From Umbilicaria muhlenbergii (lineage: Eukaryota > Ascomycota > Lecanoromycetes > Umbilicariales > Umbilicariaceae): a stretch of 64,000 bases of DNA. The notes beneath the pieces are model-generated. The model was given only the letters and a program-made list of their open reading frames with translations. It was not told the origin of the DNA and did no database searches. The stretch spans positions 9,161,431-9,225,430 of the forward strand of contig KK106981.1 of NCBI GenBank assembly GCA_000611775.1. The letters are read 5' to 3'. Shown one piece after another: positions 32,265 to 42,400 of this stretch. How positions within the stretch are numbered: the stretch's first letter is position 1; each line of letters begins with the position of its first letter. The translations under genes and the position numbers were made by a program.

Positions 32265-33512
32265 ATACTGCTCTTAATATTCTCTTCCCATTTGTTCTTT
32301 ATATTTCTTTGGACCATGCCACCCTTAGCAGAATTCATCTGTATCAACATACTCAACAAATCCCTAGAGCCCTTGTCTGCTGGCCATAGCAACCTCTACG
32401 GCGCTGCATGTGGCAGTGTAGAGTCTCCAGAATGAACCTCAGTCTGTCCTATCCATATCTGATGCCAGCACACTGCTGAACTGGTGGAACGGATCATGAG
32501 TCAGGCAACTAAAGCGGAGCAGCTCAGACGCACAGAGGTCATTCTCAACCATATGTGTATAAGCGGATTGATGCTGGGAAATTATTGTTGCGACATGTGA
32601 TTGGTATGGTGGACACAACCTCTGGGAGCACTACCCGGAAGGGCAGCAGCAAACAGACACGCTGTTCAGGGAATTCAGTGACAATTTCGGCGACAAGGTC
32701 GCTGCCGCTAGAGACGAAGCATCCCGACGTGCTGATTGCATCAATACTATTGAGCAGCAGTGAGGACGAGCCTTTCAGCAAGCAATCTCACCACAATATC
32801 AATCAGGATACATTGCGATAGGCTTCCTCAGGTCGTTCAACTCGCTCTTAAAGATGTGCATATATGAGCAGGCATGGGGCACAACTGAGGAACCGGGGTT
32901 GTTATCAACGATCATAAAAGAACGGATCACTCAGAACCCTGGCACGAATCGTCTGTACTGTGTCACGAAGGCGGATCTAGACCAGGCAAGCGATCCACTG
33001 AGCACTGAGATAACACCTCAGGCTACGCGACGGAAACCACAGAGGATCCTGGCAACGCAAAGCGCACTGAAGCCTATAGGTGTGACAAGGGCCCAGCGCC
33101 CTGACGATTCAGTAGCCAGGACGATTGGTTGACAAATGCGCCATCACCCGCGTGGGACTACAGCACCGGCGGCGTTCGATGAAGGGATGGATACTAGCGA
33201 AGTGATGGACACGAGCAACAAAGCAATAGCACTGGTCAGATTGGTGGTGGTTTGTTAGATGAAGGGCATAACATCCACGGCCATAATGAGCACGTAACTG
33301 CAGCCATTCCCGCACAGTGAGCGTTCTCACTCAGGCAAGGGAAAGGAGCCGCAGCCGCAAGCCATAATCAGTGCAACTGTCACTGTCCATGCTGAGTTAC
33401 AGCAATGGACGGCAGAGACGACTTCTGATGTTCAGGCGTCACGCGAGTATCTGTCCGCATACAATAAGAGCGTTGACACCGAAATTGAGCTCTTCGCCAA
33501 GTGGAACGATAC
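32265..33512. other. Degenerate accessory sequence
   Basis: Several medium open frames (for example 32555-32821 and 32854-33132) without recognisable domains. From 33371 a frame reads LFAKWNDTVEFIQRID into the repeat at 33513. Origin unresolved; possibly decayed gene or element sequence. Confidence 0.35.
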
Positions 33513-33604
33513 TGTTGAATTTATTCAACGGATTGACTAGAGTTCGATTGCTACGAAAAGTGGTGCGAATATATAGAGGGGGGGATGCCAAGTCACTAAG
33601 CAGG
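33513..33604 (+). repeat. 91-92 bp repeat, copy 1
   Basis: Begins TGTTGAATTTATTCAACGG and ends ACTAAGCAGG. It matches 34425-34515 with a few differences, nearly all C/T or G/A. It may be a piece of an LTR (TG start, small inverted end) or a captured coding segment, since both copies can read VEFIQRID. Confidence 0.8.
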
Positions 33605-33626
33605 TTTTTTTTTTTTTTTTTTTTTT
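33605..33626 (+). repeat. T22 homopolymer
   Basis: A run of 22 T directly after copy 1 of the 91-bp repeat. Copy 2 has no such run. Confidence 0.95.
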
Positions 33627-34424
33627 GTTCTGCCGCAACTGATAGACGCAGAGAAACGACAGCTGGCCATCCCAGCAGAGACAACAAAAGCGTTCAAGTC
33701 GAGCAACTTTCGACGCAATGTCTCAAACTCCAGAAGCCCTGACACAGGAGACAGGTGCAATTATTGCAGAAATCCACGGCATACAGAGGAAAACTGCTGG
33801 TTCAAGCACCGGCCAAAGCCAATGATAGGTTCCGAGAGAACAATAAAGGTCAGATCGAAGACCTAAGAAGGAGGAGTACTCGGGGAAAGGCGAACGCCAC
33901 CCGAGGAAGGAACAACAATGACGATGATGAGGAAGGCTCTGTCCCCACTGAGAGAAAAGGCAGTTACCTTGCTCGAGCATTTACAGCAGCTACCAACCCT
34001 CATCAAGACTGGGCCTGGTATATGGATTCAGCTGCGTCATATCACATGACGTTCAGTCAGGACAACTTTACATCACCTCTTAAACCCACCTTCAAAGTGG
34101 TGTTCCTTGCAGACGGAACGAGAATAGCCGCTGCAGGCGTAGGAAGAATGACTCTGAGGGTGTTGATTGGCCAGAAAGTCTCCAAAATCCATCTCTCCGA
34201 AGTGTATTACTTTCCAGAGCTTGACAGCAACCTGATTTCCCTAGGACTCCTTGAACAAAGAGGCCTAACTTGGGCCGGAAAAGGCGGAAAACTTCAAGTC
34301 TTGGACAAAACGGATGTAGTGATGGAAGCCTCTCGAAAGGACACCCTCTACATTCTAAATCAACCCCTCATGGAGCGAGTAATGACAGCAAAAGAGACCC
34401 CACAAGACTGGAATACCTGGCACT

Positions 34425-34515
34425 TGTTGAATTTATTCAACGGATTGACTGGAGTTTGATTGCTACGAAGAGTGATGCGAATATATAGAGGGGGGATGCC
34501 AAGCCACTAAGCAGG
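34425..34515 (+). repeat. 91-92 bp repeat, copy 2
   Basis: Direct copy of 33513-33604. It starts exactly where the Copia frame stops matching its family, so it marks a junction. Confidence 0.8.
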
Positions 34516-34848
34516 CGACAAGTGAAAACTCAACAGATACTTCCGTACTGTGGAACCGAAAAGCTCTGCCGGAAGCATGAAGTCGCTGTGTTTCTCACTG
34601 ATGCACCAGACATTGAGGCATGATCTCATCATCTATGCTGCTGTAATGTCACATCACGTACCGTCGCATGCTTCTGAGGACTGAAAAGTTATCTCGGTTC
34701 CGTGATATCCTCATGTCATCTCAGACCCATCCCTATTTCGACAGGTCTGTGTATTGGTGAATGCAAAGACAACATATACTCTGTTGAGTACTCCCATGTT
34801 ATAAAGGCCACAGGGGAATGTTGAGTCTTTCCGCTAAAATACCTAATT

Positions 34849-35211
34849 GTGTCCGATCGTACAAGGACGACATATGCGGACCAGGCCATAAAGATTCAAC
34901 AGTGTCACCTCCTGCGCCAAGCACCAAAGAGGCACGCCGGTACTCAATCAACTGCTTCAGAGGCGGTATGGAACAATCAGTTTAAACCTGTAATATATCT
35001 GAAACCGGTCAGCATGGTAGGCGAAGCGTTGATTGAGTTGCGCGGGTGGGACGAGTGGGAGACTCAGTTTGAGCTCAAAGCCATATTTCGTCAGCGCGAA
35101 TTATATATGGAGTATACGAAGCTGGTACGGGAGGAGACACTTCAAAGTTTCACATGGCACTTACGGAAGCTCATGTGGTTTTGTACTCGGAGAGCGGAAA
35201 GGGGAGTCTAG
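34849..35211 (+). mobile_element. Possible fossil Copia-type gag fragment
   Basis: LRGWDEWETQFELKAIFRQR followed by LYMEYTKLV has the tryptophan spacing of the N-terminal gag region (UBN2-like) of Copia elements. It has no neighbouring pol domain and looks like a broken, old piece, perhaps from the same or a related element as 33513-34515. It could also be an unrelated gene remnant. Confidence 0.4.
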
Positions 35212-35215
35212 CCTG

Positions 35216-36175
35216 AGAGGGCGATAGAGAGAGTTTCTCTACTGCTAATAACCTTTGCAGAGAATGATACACACAATATCGGAACTAAGAATCCGCTTTC
35301 TCCACCTCCTGATCATTAACAATCCTCGACCGATGGCCTGTCAGACTCCCGTCCATACAGTCATTGCATCGCTTCAAATTTGGGAGGTCTCCTTTTGCAA
35401 CACTGAGCTGCCGGTACTACGAACATACGAAGATAAGAACGACATTTGACGGGTTGGCTGTGTGTTTGATCTTGATAGAATCAAGGCTGAGACGAGGAGG
35501 GGGAAATGGAAGAGGTTGCTTTCGCCAGCTATTGCGGGCGACCTAGGAAAGTTGATGACTTTGATATGGTGGAACTTATCATGCAGGATGAGTAGGACAT
35601 GCAAGGTCGTTCCAAGGCAAACAGCGAGACTGGATATGGAGCCTTTAATAGAGAGCTAATTTGTATACGCCGTTTCGATGGGCGCTCATCTCATGGGGTT
35701 GCAAAATGTGGCTTCATGTTCAATTATTACATGTACATCGATCCATCTGCGAGAAGCATGGTCTACAAAGTAGCTGAGACATTGTGCAAGCTAAAAACGT
35801 GACCTCGTGACAAGTATGTGCTAAGCATTGAAGTGCCTTCACTCTTACGCCCTTTTCTTCTGGAAAACCACACCTTCTCATCATCGACAAATACTAATTT
35901 CAACATAGTGATGTAGCAGAGATTGCCCAGGTACAACGAGAAAGGGCTGTTTGTTGAGTTGAGGTTGCTTCACGGGTCTACATGTGATCCAAACCATAGG
36001 GCTTCTCCACCTCGATGTCTAATCTTACACAAATCCACCGCTACCACCAACTTAAACAGTTCACGCTAGGTTGCATACGCGCGGGTACCTACACGCCAGG
36101 TTCGATTCCTCCCTCTTCAGACTACACGTTCCCTTTCCAATGATACTTCGTTGTGGAACTGCAATAGCGCTCAAG
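35216..36175. other. Intergenic accessory sequence
   Basis: Only short, unrecognised open frames. A GGTTCGATTCC string at 36107-36117 resembles a tRNA T-loop but has no matching stem. Confidence 0.4.
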
Positions 36176-36998
36176 ATGGACAACAGTGAGTTGAGCAATA
36201 GCGGAGGATCGCCAATCAAGGAGTTCAAGGTCACGGGTTGCGACATTAAAGAGATAAAAAGGACATCGAAGCAAGCGCTGAGGTAAGTGATCTGAGATCT
36301 CTACCTTTGGAACCCAACGACTAATCTGTCGAAGGCATGATCTCACAAAGTTTCTTACCTTAGAGGTAGGCGAAGGCGCCAACATGAGAACATTCTACGT
36401 CCATACGCACCTCATCTGCGCTCATGCAGCTTTCTTCCAAACCGCCTGCAACGGAAACTGGAGGGAGGGCCTCGAGAACTTGGTTCGATTGCCGACCGAC
36501 GACCCGAAAATTGTGAACTTGTACCTCCAATGGCTCTACACCTTTGCATTACCAAAGCCAAGGCTCAAGCAGTATGGCGTCTGGGAGACCCTCGTCGAAT
36601 TATACGTGCTTGGAGAGAAATTCCAAGATGAGAGTCTCAAGAACTCGATCGTGAATGCCTTCATCGTGGGTCGAAGGTTTGCCTCAGGCTGTCGCTGGTT
36701 GACATACGCCCATACTCGACTCTCGGAAGAGGCAGCCGAGGGGGCACCTCTGCGTCGTCTTGTGGTCGATCTGTTCGTTTATTGGAGCGTTACAGGGAGG
36801 AATTTCGAGGAGGAGAAAGACAACCTTTCGAAGGAGGCGTGCTTCGAGATTACGATGGCTATGCTGAAGGCGAGGGAGGACCCAGTAAGGGTAGCCCCAT
36901 ACTTGGCGGATCGTTGCATGTATCATGAGCATGAGCCGCCGGCTATCGAGACAATCGATATCTCAGTAAGGTATCAAATCATCTTGCCAATTACTTAG
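36176..36998 (+). CDS. BTB/POZ-domain protein, copy 3 (intact)
   Basis: Exons 36176-36282 and 36335-36998, 256 residues. The intron (GTAAGTG donor, CTAAT branch, GAAG acceptor) joins SKQALR to HDLTKFLTLEVGEGANMRTF. The BTB fold runs from there through VHTHLICAHAAFFQTACNGN, LVRLPTDDPKIVNLYLQWLY and LVELYVLGEKFQDESLKNSI, then APLRRLVVDLFVYW and RCMYHEHEPP. It is the only complete member of the three-gene BTB family in this window. Near the stop a possible GTAAGG intron at 36970 would replace the last eight codons with two. These proteins are common in Pezizomycotina; substrate-adaptor roles for Cullin-3 are known for some BTB proteins, but nothing here shows it. Confidence 0.8.
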
Positions 36999-37185
36999 CT
37001 AACGGGTGAGACGCACTAGGATGATTGATCACGTATCAGCATCTCGTAGAGACGGCAGCTAAGGACATGGCTGGTGTGGGTGGAAGGCAAGAGTGTCACA
37101 GCACGGAAAGGATTTCCTGGACAGGTTTGAATAGATACTTCCTAGTCTGGCGGATGCAGCGAGGTGGATAGCATTGCAAGGAAGT

Positions 37186-38179
37186 CTACCTTAGAGAGGC
37201 TGCCTGCACGGCCTCTTCAGCCTTTGCCACCCTTTTCGCCTGCTTTTTCTCACTCCTTCGATTGATCTTCTCCGCATGAGCCAGCTTCTTTTCTTCCATC
37301 ATGATCCTAAACATCTGCTTGGCCGTCTGCGAACGCGCGTGCCTCTCCTTACCAAGCTTCCGGTTGAAGTCTTCAATTGCCTGCACGACCTCCAACGCCC
37401 AAGGTGGCTCGTTTTTCTCACTCACGTTCGACTCGCTCGACCCACAGACGTCCCGAACTATACTATCCCACCGGTCTTCCTGCCTTGCCTCCTCTGACTG
37501 GACCCCAAATTCCTGCATTTGTATCACCATCTTCTGGTAGTCCTTCGCTTTGTCGCGTACGACACGGCTGAGATACGGAGACTGCGGCTTCTTGAATCGG
37601 AGGATGGGGATAGCGTTGGCATAGACAAGTTTGGGGACATGGCGACGGCCGGAAAGGGGCCCGGGGTGCGGTCGTGAAAGTACGGGTTTGGCACCTGGGT
37701 ACGGCCAGACTCGTGGCCCGCGCGGTGGGTTGGAGGGATTGGATGCTTTGGGAGTTGGAAGAGATGACGGTGGAGCTGGTAATGCTGATGTCAAGACTTT
37801 AATACGTGATAATAGTCGCACATCCCCTGTCGTTGCCTTCTCGAGTAGTTTGAGTGCCTACGAAAACCTGTCAGCCATGCCTACCGCCTCGCGCGCCTTC
37901 CTAGAGACCCACATCGTAGCCTGCTTGTAACACCACCGTGATTCGCTTTGGACTCTGTATATCGGCATGCTTCCGAAACGATTTCTGGATGCTGTGTCGA
38001 AGAGTCGACTGCTGTTTTTCAGCAAGTGGTAGCAGAGAGCTTTGCCGCAGCAGAGCGCGATAGAGCGCGAAGCCTGAATCGGTGCATTGTTAGGGACAAT
38101 ACTGGGTGGGCAATGCACATAGTCACGTACATGCTACGCGGTGCACACCTGACCTTTTCGAAATCAGGTGCCGCGGCAT
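37186..38179 (-). CDS. LYR-motif (Complex1_LYR-type) protein, probably mitochondrial
   Basis: Exons 38179-38149, 38073-37913 and 37857-37186 give 287 residues. The 31-base first exon supplies MPRHLISKRS and completes GFALYRALLRQ, which carries the LYR tripeptide with the usual following hydrophobics. A conserved phenylalanine lies in QKSFRKHADI, and LKLLEKATTGDVRLLSRI ends the domain by about residue 85. LYR proteins act in mitochondria as assembly factors, binding acyl-AC and often the Fe-S machinery. The remaining 200 residues are Pro-rich then basic and helical (KKLAHAEKINRRSEKKQAKR), unusual for small LYR factors. Which complex it serves cannot be told. Convergent with the BTB gene at 36176. 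Confidence 0.75.
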
Positions 38180-38433
38180 TCCATGCTCAAAGCTTACGGC
38201 ATGCAAAATTCGTCGTTGGGAGTTTTGTGAGGCGGAAGCGAGTTCAATGTTTACGCATGTTCACGTGCTCCATTTCAAGGACGGAATATATATCAACCAC
38301 GCAACCTTGCCTTTGATTCTAAGTTGACTCCTATGACTGTGTAATCCGCTGCAAACACGCCGGGCTAAATGCAAGATACTACAGAAACCAGCTCGTCGTA
38401 ACTTCATGACCGCCCCGTCGATCCACTACATCA

Positions 38434-39085
38434 TCAACCGAATGTAGTTCCTTCGGCTGGCTGGGGGAGTTTCTTGTGTTGAGGCAGAGCCATGTACCTA
38501 GAGGGTTTTCTGTCAGCTTTGCTGTGGCTGGGAAGTGGGTGTCTTTGCTTACCTCCGCAGCTCGATGAGAATAGTCTCCATGGTATTGTCTCTTTTCCAC
38601 TGTGACAGACAGGGTAACCTCGAAGGATCCACCTAGACGCCCAATCAGCTTTTATAGCATCCCACTGTCACTGTATCCCACACACCTTTCCAGTCCTCTG
38701 GTCGACACAGGGCAGGTTGATCTTCGAGACGAATTGCACTGTGGGCGGGAGGTCTGGGTAGCTGTCGCCACAGTGGATGTTCAAGCTGTATATCCGGTTC
38801 TCGTGGGCACTCTATAGGAAAGACAACAGAATTAGCAAGGGCTTCTCGAAGTTATGGACGGCTAGGAATCGTACATGTGGGGGTCCGAGAATTGTCCCGT
38901 TCCAATTCGACATCAAAAGATCGTCACCGTCTGCCAAACCGTAGGAGCAAGCCTCTATGACACAGACATGTTAGCCTCGTCGAGCCTTAAAAATGACTGC
39001 TTTTTACCTTACCAGCACCGAGACCTTTCTCTCCCTTCTCCAGCTCCTCGAGTAAGCGGAAGTTTCGAGGTACTTTGGCAGCCAT
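38434..39085 (-). CDS. mms2: Ubiquitin-conjugating enzyme variant Mms2
   Basis: Inactive E2 variant that pairs with Ubc13 to build K63-linked ubiquitin chains, used in error-free post-replication repair of PCNA-marked lesions. Exons 39085-39013, 38954-38875, 38811-38686, 38632-38553 and 38497-38434 give 140 residues, the family's length. Landmarks: [68 protein letters not shown] and a C-terminus [20 protein letters not shown]. The catalytic cysteine position of true E2s is absent, as expected. All five exon joins agree with the family. Divergent from mon2. Confidence 0.95.
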
Positions 39086-39473
39086 GTTGCTGAGCTATGC
39101 CAGATACCTTCTTTGTAGAATAACAGTGGTGTGTCGTGTTAGGCCTCTGTGGGCTTCTTCGGGGAAGGGCAAGGAAGGGCCCAGGGAGGCAATTGGTGGT
39201 TTCGAATCAGAGGGGCACGAGAGCTTGTGAGGCCTGAGGGGTCTCAGCCTTAAAGATGATCCGCACCACTTAGCCTCTTGGAGCTAGTGGTAATCTTCGA
39301 TAGAATACAATACCACATAACGCGACGTCTTTTGATGTGAGACTCCATCAAAGATCTCACCGACCATGTAGCGTTGACGAAAGAAATGATGATTCTCTAC
39401 CGCGACTGGGTGGAACATCGTGTCTCGTATTCTGTGCTTTCACGGAGTAACAAGCAGTCCACGTGCACCTAGC
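39086..39473. other. Divergent promoter of mms2 and mon2
   Basis: 388 bases, no coding signal. No MCB or other site stood out. Confidence 0.5.
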
Positions 39474-42400
39474 ATGACCGCCCAACTCCTCAGCTCCGAG
39501 CTTGCGAACCTGATACAGGAGTCCAAGAGGAAGAACACCGAACTCAGAAATGTATAAGCTTCATTGTAGTAAATAGCTTCGGCTTACTTATACATCGATA
39601 GGCGGCAGAGCAATCTCTGAGCGATCTCAAAGGTCTTCCAACGACCTCAGAAGCCCAGCTTACAGCAGGTGCATGACCTGACTTCTATTGATTGATCCAA
39701 AGCACTGACCTGGGAAGAGATCTGAACCGTCGACCCAGCTTTGTGAGACCGTTCTTACTTGCCTGCGGTACTCGCAATGCCAAATATGCGGGCAATGCCA
39801 TTGTGTGCTTGCAGCGGTTGGTGGTATCTAATGGGCTTCCTAAGGAGACCTTGAAAGAGGTCTTGGAAGCTTTTCGAGAATGCTCATCACTAGGTAGGTT
39901 CATCATCCATTGAACTGGAACTTAATATCTCGAACTGGATTAAAACTGTGCTAGAATCAAGACTAACTCATTCCTAGGTCTCGATATCCAATTGAAGATA
40001 CTGCAAGCGCTTCCGTCTTTATTGCAAAATTATGCGGACAGTCTTACTGGAGAGCTCCTAGGGGCTACTCTCCAAGTTTGCTGCCTCCTTCATGGTAGCA
40101 AGACTACGGTTGTTTCCAACACAGCCGCTGCTACTTTACAGCAACTTGTCGTGTCAGTCCTTGACAACGTTGCGGCGGAAGATTGTAGGTTTAAGATCGT
40201 CAATGCGCTGGATTTGGCACTAACATGCTGTAGCTCGCTCAAGTGATATTGCCACTGTTGCGGAAGTGCAGACTGGCAATGGTGACATTGCTGTTCGAAC
40301 TGCCGCCTTGGACGCCTATCGTGTATGTTTTTGTCGGACGTACCTGTGGCTTTGGCTTCGTACTGATATGGAACAGCTTTTGAATGACGTGTGCCTCCTG
40401 ACCGAAGGCCGAAAAGCAGATTACTTGCAGACAGCACCATTACCTCAGAATTTCGGTCTTGAGCTGCTTGAATCAATCTTGACGAATCATGTGGACACGG
40501 TCTTATCCCACCCCGAGCAGATCCACGTGCTGCACGTTCGACTGGTCCCATTTATCATCAAACTCCTGTCCGAGCGTTTGACCTTTGCCACCACTGTACG
40601 CGCAATGAGACTACTGCATATTATATTCAAGCGTATGCTCACTGCACTTGCCTCCGAATGTGAGATGGCGTTAAGTCTATTTAATCATATGCTCGATCCG
40701 GAAGCAGCCGTGACCTGGAAACGCGCTCTCTGTCTGGAAATATGGCGCAGCATTCACTCTGAGCCCGCCCTTGTGAGAAGCCTATACTCTCTATATGACG
40801 AGCAAGATGGTAAGAGCAATATACTACAAGACCACATGTCAGGCCTGGTACGCTTGGCAGCTGAGAAGCCTACAATCATTGGAATAAGCCAGCAATCCAC
40901 GGTTCCTGCTTCCGTGTTCGAGTCCGAAGACAACTCAGGAGATCAAGCGGCTGTGCAAGCCGGAGCTGTCGCCGGGATTATTGGAGCACCTGTAGGGTTG
41001 ACAGAACAAAGTTCCCATGGAGTTAGTGTTCGATGGAGTACCATCAGGGTTTCATGCCTCGATCAGCTCGATAAATCGGACGCGCCAAATCTTCCAGCGA
41101 CATACATTTACGGTCTGACTTTGACGTGCGTCAATAGCTTCTCTGAAGGCCTAGCACGTTTTTTGCTGCCACTCAACATGTCCAATGAAGCGAAAGGACA
41201 AAGGAAGCAACGTATAACAGCCGATGCTGAAAAGAAAAGTTATTCGCCGCCCCCTGATGCGGATTCAAGCGAAGTTCAAATGTCGAGGGCAGAGCATCCA
41301 AGACATCAACCTACTCGTGCAAAAAGGCTCCCGGTCAACCCTCTTGACTTGGATCGACACCCACTCTATAGCCAAATTCGCACATCAGCTCACATTGTCG
41401 ACAGCTGCTGGCCTGCGCTATTAGCAACGTGTTCCACGTTTCTCAATGCTGCATTGGATTCGGTCTTCTACCATGCTTTGGTCCGATCGTTTCAGAAGTT
41501 TACACAGGTCGCAGGTATTCTTTGCCTTTTTACGCCCAGAGATGCTTTTCTTACCACACTTGGCAAGCACGCTGTACCATCCGCCTTCGGCGCCGCACAT
41601 ACTATTGGTAGCCCCATGATTGATGGACGGAGCCTTCCAGGTCGTCCGAGTGAGAATCCTAGTGGCGAGGACACTGCGATCCTCACGCCCAGTGCACCAT
41701 CAGAAAGGAGCCGGCAGTCGATCGATCTTGGTACCGCAACCCTCAATACGCGAAACTTGCTTTGCCTACGAGCATTACTCAACCTTGGCATTGCCTTGGG
41801 GCCGACTCTGCAATCGGCTTGGTCAATTATCTTGGAAACGCTCATGCAAGCCGATCTCATTATCACCGTTTCGATGAAGTCAAATCAATATCGGGCGGGG
41901 TACAGCCCTAAATCCAATGGTCAAGAGCCGGCAGACGACCCATCTCCCCAAGGAAATCTTGCTGTAGAGATTAACGCCGTCTATACTGCTGCATCTCGGT
42001 TGTTTGAGAGCACAAGTGATTTGTCGAATAAAGCATTCCTGCACGCGCTCCAAAGCCTATGCGGCTTGATTCGTCATGTACAAGATTTTGCGCCTGAGCA
42101 GTCCGAGAATTCTGCAGAAGCTCACCATGGTGCTCGGACGGCCTCACAAACATATCGAAGGATGGCTAGTTTTAGCGGCCCATCTACGGGAGGAAATGTC
42201 GCTACTGTCTCCAACAACTTTGTCTTAGATAAGCTTCGTGATATGGTGAGGCAAAACATAGATCGACTACAACGGAACGAGGAAGCCGAGACTGGATGGA
42301 GTATTATCACGCAGACTCTCATAGACGTTCTCTCTTCGTCAAACATGGGTAACGATATCCGCATGAAAGCTGCGCAGATTCTGACCGCACTCATCATTGC

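Larger units (their letters stand above)
33513..34515 (+). mobile_element. Fossil Ty1/Copia-type LTR retrotransposon fragment
   Basis: Carries a retroviral-type CCHC zinc knuckle (gag end) near 33757-33815 and an aspartic protease segment with the DSAASYHMT active-site motif near 34020-34050, followed by the start of the pre-integrase region near 34400. No integrase, reverse transcriptase or RNase H is present. About 91-base direct repeats lie at both ends of this piece. It is broken: an internal fragment with several breaks, of moderate to old age judging from about 8 differences between the flanking repeats. Confidence 0.75.

Noticed and set aside
32555-33132. Two medium open frames between BTB copy 2 and the Copia fossil as genes
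   Set aside because: No recognisable domain, no consistent splice sites, and they lie in decayed accessory sequence.
36100-36120. GGTTCGATTCC resembling a tRNA B box
   Set aside because: The bases on either side do not form a five-pair T stem, and no A box or acceptor stem is visible upstream.
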